Assembly (NCBI GenBank): GCA_905193395.1
Contig: CAJJOO010000066.1
Span: 1 to 7,389 of the forward strand
Origin: an uncultured Porphyromonadaceae bacterium
GTDB lineage: Bacteria > Bacteroidota > Bacteroidia > Bacteroidales > Muribaculaceae
Direction of reading: 5' to 3'
DNA: 7,389 bases
Part shown: positions 1-5,352 of the stretch, piece after piece
Position numbering within the stretch: the first letter of the stretch is position 1
Layout of the letters: the number at the start of each line of letters is the position of its first letter
Position numbers and translations under genes: made by a program
Notes under the pieces: model-generated
Seen by the model: only the letters and a program-made list of their open reading frames with translations
The model's database searches: none
Told to the model about the DNA's origin: nothing

Positions 1-39
1 CAGCTCCTGTACAACAGGAGAATAATTTTTTGTTGCCAT
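1..39 (-). CDS. Possible N-terminus of a leftward gene, cut by the window edge
   Basis: Read leftward from an ATG at 39-37, an open frame gives MATKNYSPVVQEL and runs off the window at position 1. An in-frame TAA lies seven codons upstream (60-58), so this ATG is the first possible Met start in the frame. The bases before the ATG are A-rich (AAAAAAGATT), as is common before Bacteroidota starts, with no Shine-Dalgarno sequence. Thirteen codons are too few to name a family. A perfect 7-bp inverted repeat with a 3-base spacer (4-10 with 14-20) falls inside these codons. On the + strand it is followed, after five bases, by a T-run, so the alternative reading is a terminator of a rightward gene outside the window. 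The call rests on one ATG and a short frame only. Confidence 0.42.
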   Translation of the reverse strand, partial: MATKNYSPVVQEL

Positions 40-426
40 AATCTTTTTTATAAGGCGTTAATTAATAAATAAGCCGGATCGCATTAATAGGGAACTGTCT
101 GTCTTTGAAAAGCCTTGCCAAATTTCTGAATCTACAATCCTATCCGGTGTTTTCCATAATTTTACCCTCCGCCAGCCTTGCAGCCTGAGCCGCGCCGCTT
201 CTGAAGAGCTTTCGGTATGTAAACAAGCAATCGTTGCAATTTGTTTGCCGAATCTTCAATAAAAATTTTTTTGCCATTATTCACAAATTCCACAAACCTT
301 ATAATAAAAGCCATTGTTTAGTATGAAACGGACATTTCGCATGGCATACGTTCATGCCCGGCCCCATGCACAACCCAAAAGGCGCGCTTGATTTGACAAT
401 TATCAACCCTTCATTATATTTACATT
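40..426. other. Intergenic region between the edge frame and the permease
   Basis: These 387 bases hold no gene I can support. The flanks are AT-rich, while about 160-215 is locally GC-rich. On the minus strand the frame from 255 down to a TAA at 60-58 stays open for 65 codons, but its only Met lies near the end, so it is not a credible gene by itself. It could be a decayed coding remnant or a repeated intergenic element. A short inverted repeat GGCAT-N6-ATGCC (343-358) could be a small operator or chance. The permease promoter candidate lies at the right end (392-422). I found no convincing TTTG/TAnnTTTG pair reading leftward towards position 39. Confidence 0.5.
392..422 (+). promoter_or_regulatory. 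Candidate Bacteroidota promoter for the permease
   Basis: A -33 type TTTG (392-395) is followed after 19 bases by TATATTTA (415-422). This matches the Bacteroidota -7 consensus TAnnTTTG except for the last base. The permease ATG begins four bases later at 427, so transcription would start at or next to the start codon, implying a leaderless or nearly leaderless mRNA. An alternative -7 candidate, TTGATTTG (388-395), would leave a leader of about 27 bases, but it has one mismatch and no TTTG at the expected upstream distance. Confidence 0.45.
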
Positions 427-2031
427 ATGACAAAGCTTAATCCTCCATCAGCCGCCTCCCCGACGGCCTCCGCAAAGCCTCCGAAGAAAGCGGCAGTGCT
501 CAGCATATGGGCGATGACAATCCTTATTGTCACCAATATCGTAAGTATGCGAGGCCTCGCCTCGCAGGCAGAATACGGCTACACCTCCATATTCTATTAT
601 GTGTTCGCCGCCCTGGTGTTCCTTGTTCCTTACTCCCTGGTCTGCGCCGAGCTTGCGTCCACCTGGACCAAGAGCGGAGGCCTTTTCAGATGGGTCAGCG
701 AAGGCCTCGGCCCCAAGTGGGGCTGGGCCGCGATGTACTATGACTGGCAGATGGTGGTGATATGGTTCCCCGCCGTGCTGATGTTCGGAGCTGTCACACT
801 CGCCTACGTCTTCTGGCCCGAGACGTTCGATTCCAAGCTGGCATCGAATGTGATATATTCTCTTATAGTGGTACTAGGAGTCTATTGGCTTGCGAATTTC
901 AACTCCTTCAGAGGACAGGCCTACGCCAACAAGCTCTCCACGCTCGGAGGACTGTTCGGAACAATAATCCCGGCCGGAGTGCTCATTGTGATGGGCATCA
1001 TATATATAGCGATGGGCAACCATAACTTCATCGACGCCCACCAGTCCTTCTGGCCCGACTTCTCCAAGTTCAGCACCATAGTGCTCGCCGCCTCGATATT
1101 CCTATTCTTCGCGGGTATGGAGATGCAGGCCGTGCATGTCTCCTCCATGAAGAATCCCTCCTCGTCTTTTCCCAAGGCCGTTTTCCTCGCTGTGTTGATC
1201 ATCCTGGCAGTCTTTATATTCGGAACGCTTGCCATAGGCTTTGTGATTCCGCAGAAAGACATATCGCTGCTTGCCTCCCTGCTCGTGGCCTACAACCATC
1301 TCTTCGCCTCGATCCATTGTGAATGGCTCGGCCATATAATCGCCGTGTTCCTTACGTTCGGCGTCATCGGCCAGGTCAGCTGCGTGATCGTTGCTCCCTC
1401 CTCCGGCATGCTTTCCGTCGGAAAGGCCGGCTATCTTCCCCGAAGTCTGCAGAAGACCAACAAAAACGGTGTCCAGACTTCGATTCTCTGGGTGCAGGGC
1501 ATAATGGTGTCGGTGCTCGCCCTCGTGCTTGTAGTTCTTCCGAGCGTGCAGTCGGCCTATCAGATTCTCAGCCAGATGTCAACCATCATTTACCTGACGA
1601 TGGTCTTCATCATATATTTCGCATTCATTCGTCTGCGCCGCACTTCCCCGGGACGTAAACGCGGTTTTACGGTTCCCGGCGGTAAAATCGGCGAGGCAAT
1701 CGTCTGCACTCTCGGTATACTCGGCGCACTGCTGGCACTGATTCTCAGTTTCCTGCCGCCATCGCAGATTACCACCGGTTCGCCCGTCATTTATGTCGGC
1801 ATTATCATCATAGGCGTGGCCGTATTCGTTGCAATCCCGCTGGTGGTGTATGCATTGCGCAAACCGTCGTGGCGTAATCCCGAGGCGCATTTCTATCCTT
1901 TCGACTGGCAGATTGAAGGCCGCGAACCGTGGCAGGTATCAAAGTGGCCCGCAGGCTATCAGCCGACTGAGCAGGAGGTAGAGGACGCCGAAACCGACGC
2001 AATCAGCCGCCATGGCACCGGAAAGCACTGA
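427..2031 (+). CDS. GadC-like APC-family amino acid antiporter
   Basis: This 534-residue inner-membrane transporter belongs to the amino acid-polyamine-organocation (APC) superfamily. About 12 membrane segments are visible, near residues 22-42, 53-75, 99-128, 143-159, 172-197, 217-237, 251-273, 303-325, 352-372, 378-402, 423-443 and 453-476. Several stretches resemble what I recall of E. coli GadC, the glutamate:GABA antiporter: GLFRWVSEGLGPKWG (85-99), FWPDFSK (208-214), GMEMQAVHVSSMKNP (230-244), NKNGV (345-349), VPGGK (416-420) and SFLPP (441-445). GadC imports glutamate and exports GABA in acid resistance. No gadB decarboxylase is in the window, so the substrate is uncertain and another amino acid exchange is possible. 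The N-terminal 21 residues are rich in Pro, Ala and Lys. The cytosolic C-tail (about 478-534) differs from the E. coli C-plug as I remember it. The first ATG is chosen because the next Met (residue 30) would cut into TM1. I see no clear terminator directly after the stop. Confidence 0.9.
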   Translation: MTKLNPPSAASPTASAKPPKKAAVLSIWAMTILIVTNIVSMRGLASQAEYGYTSIFYYVFAALVFLVPYSLVCAELASTWTKSGGLFRWVSEGLGPKWGWAAMYYDWQMVVIWFPAVLMFGAVTLAYVFWPETFDSKLASNVIYSLIVVLGVYWLANFNSFRGQAYANKLSTLGGLFGTIIPAGVLIVMGIIYIAMGNHNFIDAHQSFWPDFSKFSTIVLAASIFLFFAGMEMQAVHVSSMKNPSSSFPKAVFLAVLIILAVFIFGTLAIGFVIPQKDISLLASLLVAYNHLFASIHCEWLGHIIAVFLTFGVIGQVSCVIVAPSSGMLSVGKAGYLPRSLQKTNKNGVQTSILWVQGIMVSVLALVLVVLPSVQSAYQILSQMSTIIYLTMVFIIYFAFIRLRRTSPGRKRGFTVPGGKIGEAIVCTLGILGALLALILSFLPPSQITTGSPVIYVGIIIIGVAVFVAIPLVVYALRKPSWRNPEAHFYPFDWQIEGREPWQVSKWPAGYQPTEQEVEDAETDAISRHGTGKH

Positions 2032-2122
2032 CAGCCTTGATTATCATAACGGCATTTTGCCAATACGACCTACGTCGGTCAAGGTTCGCGACGATGCCTT
2101 GCGAAAAATATTCAATGCAAAA
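2032..2122. other. Short spacer between permease and RNA gene promoter
   Basis: No gene is visible. Weak hairpin candidates occur, for example GGCA-TTT-TGCC (2051-2061) and a TTCGC/GCGAA pairing around 2085-2105 followed by AAATATT. None has a strong stem plus T-tract. The permease transcript may therefore read through into the RNA gene region and end at the 2379-2415 hairpin. Confidence 0.4.
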
Positions 2123-2154
2123 TTTGGAAAAGCAAACAATAGGTATTAACTTTG
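2123..2154 (+). promoter_or_regulatory. Strong Bacteroidota housekeeping promoter
   Basis: TTTG at 2123-2126 and TAACTTTG at 2147-2154 match the -33 and -7 elements (TTTG and TAnnTTTG) of the Bacteroidota primary sigma factor exactly, with 20 bases between them, within the usual 19-21. The predicted transcript starts a few bases downstream, about 2158-2161. No credible protein gene follows on this strand, so the promoter most probably serves the structured RNA at 2160-2420. Confidence 0.75.
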
Positions 2155-2159
2155 TGTTA

Positions 2160-2420
2160 TAAAATCAAACGGCAAGAGAGCCGCGAGCCCCATACCCCAC
2201 ATCAAAGTTGATTGGGAAACTCGTCAATTACACAATGAACACCGAGACAATCTCAGTCGCCCAATGGCGGGCCCCAACCTGTTTTCAGGACGCTTTAATG
2301 CCGGGGGATTACAAAGGACGGCGGGAACTCAAAACCTGTCTTATCGGAGTTTCATCGCATCCTTTGATGTGGCTTAAAAACATCCCCGCGACCTGCGAAC
2401 GGTTGTGGGGATGTTCGTTT
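2160..2420 (+). ncRNA. Candidate free-standing structured RNA, about 260 nt
   Basis: The segment is bounded by an exact Bacteroidota promoter and a terminator hairpin. A perfect 11-bp stem pairs CCACATCAAAG (2197-2207) with CTTTGATGTGG (2362-2372). Inside it, after 8-base internal loops on each side, GAAACTC (2216-2222) pairs with GAGTTTC (2347-2353). Local hairpins include CGGC/GCCG (2170-2183), GAGA-CAA-TCTC (2244-2254), CGCC-CAAT-GGCG (2258-2269), CCTG-TTTT-CAGG (2278-2289) and GCCG/CGGC (2300-2322). A competing pairing joins 2324-2330 with 2347-2353. A long closing stem around a branched or bubbled interior, with its own promoter and terminator, recalls 6S RNA and the Bacteroidales-1 motif, but I cannot match either by sequence. 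I saw no tmRNA T-loop and no RNase P signature. A riboswitch is unlikely because no gene follows in the same direction. The family is unknown; exact ends are estimates. Confidence 0.62.
2379..2415. terminator. Probable bidirectional intrinsic terminator
   Basis: AACATCCCC (2379-2387) pairs perfectly with GGGGATGTT (2407-2415) across a 19-base loop that can itself form a short ACC/GGT pairing. Read rightward it is followed by CGTTTATAT, a weak U-tract, and would end the structured RNA. Read leftward the stem runs into TTTTTAAG, a better U-tract. It also lies 24 bases past the radC stop, so it would end the pcrA-nspC-glycosyltransferase-radC transcript. One hairpin thus probably serves both converging units. 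Confidence 0.75.
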
Positions 2421-2438
2421 ATATACGTGCGCGGATGT

Positions 2439-3182
2439 TTACAGTTTGTCGTGGTCGTGATATGAATAGAAGCCGCCATCGGTGACTATGATATGGTCGT
2501 TGACGCGGATATCCATCAGTCTGGCAGCCTCGACGATACGGCGCGTGAGGGCGTCGTCCTGCGGACTCGGCGAAAGGTTGCCGGAGGGATGGTTGTGGAA
2601 GAGAATCATCGAGGCGGCATAATTGTCGAGGGCGTGCTTGATGATAATCTTCACATCGACGATGGTCGAGGCGAGTCCGCCTCGGGAGACATTGACACGA
2701 CGGCGCACCTTTCCGGACTGCGAGAGCAGCAGGACCCAGAATTCCTCGTGGTTCAGACGGCTCATGCATGGGCGCATATAGGCTACTGCATCTGCCGGGG
2801 AGGCAATGGTGGGCGTCGAGACGCTAAGCGCGTCGGCAGCGGACCGCTCGCCGAGTTCCAGCGCGGCCAGCAGGGATATTGCCTTGGCGGTGCCTATGCC
2901 TTTGTAACGCGCCTTGAAATCGGCAACGGAAAGCCGGGCCACCTGGCTGAGGTGATTGTCATTGTCGGCCAGAATTTCCTGGCAGAGTTGAATCACGGAT
3001 TTGCCGCGGATTCCGGTGCTGAAAATAATCGCCATCAGTTCGGCGTCGGACAGCGACTTGATTCCGGTATTGAGCGCTTTCTCGCGTGGCCGCTGGTCGG
3101 AGGCCATGTCACGAATCAGCATGGCGCCACGTCCGGGAGCGTCCTCGGAATATACGCCGGATTGTGTGTCGTCCTTTTTCAT
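2439..3182 (-). CDS. radC: RadC family JAB/MPN-domain protein
   Basis: This 247-residue protein has the full RadC layout. The N-terminal part contains RPREKAL (31-37) and SLSDAELMAIIFSTG (43-57). A helix-hairpin-helix-like stretch follows, KGIGTAKAISLLAALELGER (94-113). The C-terminal JAB/MPN metal-binding core has a conserved Glu near 146-147, HNHPSGN at 196-202 (metal ligands H196 and H198) and D209 in SPQD. The fold suggests a zinc-dependent hydrolase, but the cellular role of RadC is unsettled; an early link to DNA repair was not sustained in E. coli. Its ATG overlaps the stop of the glycosyltransferase by four bases (ATGA, 3182-3179), which supports this start over Met21 or Met26 and suggests coupled translation. 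It is the last gene of the leftward operon, with its TAA at 2441-2439. Confidence 0.93.
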   Translation of the reverse strand: MKKDDTQSGVYSEDAPGRGAMLIRDMASDQRPREKALNTGIKSLSDAELMAIIFSTGIRGKSVIQLCQEILADNDNHLSQVARLSVADFKARYKGIGTAKAISLLAALELGERSAADALSVSTPTIASPADAVAYMRPCMSRLNHEEFWVLLLSQSGKVRRRVNVSRGGLASTIVDVKIIIKHALDNYAASMILFHNHPSGNLSPSPQDDALTRRIVEAARLMDIRVNDHIIVTDGGFYSYHDHDKL

Positions 3183-4189
3183 CGTCCCTTGCGCAATTTA
3201 ATCTCTTCCTCGATATCTCTGCCACGGCCGAGAACTATCTTCACAAAAAAAGCCTTGATGAAGCCGAGGCCATAACCGCCGAGTTGAATTGCGGCAGCGG
3301 GAACAGCCCTCAGGGCGATTGCCGGACGGCGCGTGGATATGAGCGCACCGATGGCTACGGTCAGAAAATAGAGAGCCAGCGGCAGCAGGAACCAAGCCGA
3401 TACCAAAGTTCCTAGTGCAAGCAGAGTTACACAGCCCAGCACAAAAACGGCCGGCAGCAGATGCACGGCTTTCAGAGAGCCGGGATAGAGCAAGTGCAAC
3501 GTGACACGCGACATACCGAAAACGTATACCTGACGGAAGAATTTGCGGAAGTCGATGCGGCGCTTGTGCCATACAGGATTCTGAATCAGTGTAATCCGGA
3601 AACCGGCGTTGCGAATCCGCGTACTCATGTCGATATCCTCCGATAACATTTCGCGGAAGCCCCCCACCCTGTCGTAGACGGCGCGGGAAAAGCCCATGTT
3701 GAAGGTACGTGGCGTGAATTTTTCCAGACTCACCTTGCCGCCACGGATACCCCCGGTGGTGAGAAAGGATGTCATTGAATAGTTGATTGCCTTCTGGGTG
3801 TCGGAGAAAGAATCATGCGCAGCGTCCGGACCTCCGAAACAGTCGAAGCCTCCCTTTTCGACCGCCACCTTGAGATTGGCGAAATAGTCGGGCGGAATGA
3901 CGCAATCGGAATCGAAAAACACCAGCCAGCGACCTTCAGCCCGTTCGATGCCGTAGTTTCGGGCAATCGAGCGGCCTTCGTTTTCCTTAAAATAATATTT
4001 CACATCAAGGCCCTTGGCCTTCCATTTTTCAACGACCTCGGCGCAGGGGGCGCTTGAACCGTCCTCGACGATGATTACCTCGCAGACCTGTGCGGTCTGT
4101 GCGGCGAGACTCGAAAGCAGTTCGTCGACCTCGTCCACACGGTTGTAGACGGGCACGATTACGGAAAATTCAGGTTGGGGACGGCTCAT
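3179..4189 (-). CDS. Family 2 glycosyltransferase with C-terminal membrane segments
   Basis: This 336-residue enzyme has a GT-A fold, GT2-type catalytic domain. Visible motifs are FSVIVPVYNR (8-17), VEDGSS (41-46), the metal/nucleotide-sugar DSD (93-95) in FFDSDCVIPP, and SEDIDM (183-188), where the acidic pair is the likely catalytic base region. Hydrophobic stretches at about 243-263, 266-284 and 295-315 anchor the C-terminus in the membrane, and a charged tail (321-336) follows. It should transfer a sugar from a nucleotide donor to a membrane-linked acceptor on the cytosolic side; donor and acceptor cannot be read from sequence. The start overlaps the nspC stop by four bases (ATGA, 4189-4186), and its own stop overlaps radC the same way, so translation is probably coupled. 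No other glycan genes are nearby, so this is not an obvious polysaccharide cluster. Confidence 0.9.
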   Translation of the reverse strand: MSRPQPEFSVIVPVYNRVDEVDELLSSLAAQTAQVCEVIIVEDGSSAPCAEVVEKWKAKGLDVKYYFKENEGRSIARNYGIERAEGRWLVFFDSDCVIPPDYFANLKVAVEKGGFDCFGGPDAAHDSFSDTQKAINYSMTSFLTTGGIRGGKVSLEKFTPRTFNMGFSRAVYDRVGGFREMLSEDIDMSTRIRNAGFRITLIQNPVWHKRRIDFRKFFRQVYVFGMSRVTLHLLYPGSLKAVHLLPAVFVLGCVTLLALGTLVSAWFLLPLALYFLTVAIGALISTRRPAIALRAVPAAAIQLGGYGLGFIKAFFVKIVLGRGRDIEEEIKLRKGR

Positions 4190-5352
4190 GACATTCGGGA
4201 TTTATAGTCGTCGTAGGTATAGCGGCGCAGAAGATGCTGCGAGCCGTCGGACTTTTCAAGCCATACGGAAGGATGCTGAATACCGTTGAACATCGTAGTC
4301 TTGACGTTGGTATAGTGGTTCATATCCTCGAAAGTGAGAATATCGCCGGCATTAAGCGGTCGGTCGAAACTCCACTCGCCGATAAAATCGCCTGAAAGGC
4401 AGGAATTTCCGCCGATACGATAAGTAGGTTTGCCGGAGACAAGTTCAAGTCCGAGGCTCTCGGAAATCGCAGGTTTATAGGGCATTTCAAGGCAGTCCGG
4501 CATGTGGCAGGCGAATGAGGCGTCGATTATGGCGGGATTGATGCCGTCATTGCAGACAACATCGACCACGGTCGCACGCAAATCGCCGGTGCGCCACATG
4601 AAAGCGCTTCCCGGCTCGAGAATAACCTTGAGCCAGGGGTAGCGGCTGCGGAAACCGCGCAGGAGTTCTACCAGGTGACCTGTGTCATATCCTTCACGCG
4701 TCATGAGGTGGCCGCCGCCCATATTTACCCATTTCACATAGGGGAGATATTTGCCAAAAGATTTTTCGAAGGCGGCCAGGACCTTTTCAAGGTCACGGCT
4801 AGACGACTCGCAAAGAGCGTGAAAATGCAGTCCCTCGATTCCCTCTGGCAGGGAATCGCCCAAGGCCTCGGCCGAAACGCCGAAACGCGAGCCTGGCAGA
4901 GCCGGATTGTAAATATCGGTATCAATCACCGAACAATGAGGATTGACGCGCAGCCCGGGCGAGACGTGGTGTGAAGACGTGGCGTTGTGACGGTCGAGGA
5001 CAGACTTGAAGCGCATATACTGGGAGGGGGAGTTGAATGTGATATGCGAACTGCCCTCGACAAACTCACTGATGGTATCGTCGGTATATGCCGGGCAGTA
5101 TGAATGGACGTTACCGCCCAGGAACTCGCGGCCCAGCCTCAGTTCGTTGAGGGAACTGGCGGTAGAGTCCTTGACATATTCGCGCACGATATCGAAAGTG
5201 CGCCACAGGGCATTGGCCTTGAAGGCCATGATGATGTCGACACCGGCCTCGGCGGCCACACGGGTAATCAGCGCCAGATTCCGGCGCATACGGTCTTCAT
5301 ATACTATATAGGCGGGAGAATCCATAACGTCAGGGTAATCGGATTTGAGCAT
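4186..5352 (-). CDS. nspC: Carboxynorspermidine/carboxyspermidine decarboxylase
   Basis: This PLP enzyme of the alanine racemase-like fold III group removes CO2 from carboxyspermidine or carboxynorspermidine. It is the last step of the alternative spermidine/norspermidine pathway, after carboxyspermidine dehydrogenase, which is not in this window. Its 388 residues fit the family. Visible marks: SPAYIVYEDRMRRNL (12-26); AFKAN with the PLP lysine K45; HFHALCE (177-183); MGGGH (211-215); phosphate-binding EPGSA (246-250); CHMPDCLEMPY (282-292); CLSGD with C318 as the likely active-site cysteine from the partner subunit; and HYTNVKTTMFNG (346-357). The first ATG overlaps the helicase stop by 23 bases. 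Met10 (ATG at 5325-5323, just past the helicase stop) is an alternative start, since family members often begin near the SPAY stretch. Neither start has a Shine-Dalgarno sequence. Most Bacteroidota make spermidine this way. Confidence 0.93.
   Translation of the reverse strand: MLKSDYPDVMDSPAYIVYEDRMRRNLALITRVAAEAGVDIIMAFKANALWRTFDIVREYVKDSTASSLNELRLGREFLGGNVHSYCPAYTDDTISEFVEGSSHITFNSPSQYMRFKSVLDRHNATSSHHVSPGLRVNPHCSVIDTDIYNPALPGSRFGVSAEALGDSLPEGIEGLHFHALCESSSRDLEKVLAAFEKSFGKYLPYVKWVNMGGGHLMTREGYDTGHLVELLRGFRSRYPWLKVILEPGSAFMWRTGDLRATVVDVVCNDGINPAIIDASFACHMPDCLEMPYKPAISESLGLELVSGKPTYRIGGNSCLSGDFIGEWSFDRPLNAGDILTFEDMNHYTNVKTTMFNGIQHPSVWLEKSDGSQHLLRRYTYDDYKSRMS

Noticed and set aside
2160..2420. 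tmRNA, RNase P RNA or a cobalamin/TPP riboswitch
   Set aside because: I saw no GGTTCGAATCC-type T-arm, no RNase P core sequence, no B12 box and no TPP motifs, and no gene follows for a riboswitch to control.
2208..2465. 85-codon rightward open frame across the RNA region (TTG start; ATG at 2235)
   Set aside because: It runs through the terminator hairpin and into the antisense of the radC end. Its composition looks unlike a protein (ends in FVVVVI) and it has no recognisable domain. The RNA stems explain the segment better.
2493..3275. 260-codon rightward open frame opposite radC
   Set aside because: It is a shadow of radC on the other strand. radC has full family motifs, and this frame has a Gly/Arg-rich, low-complexity product with no domain.
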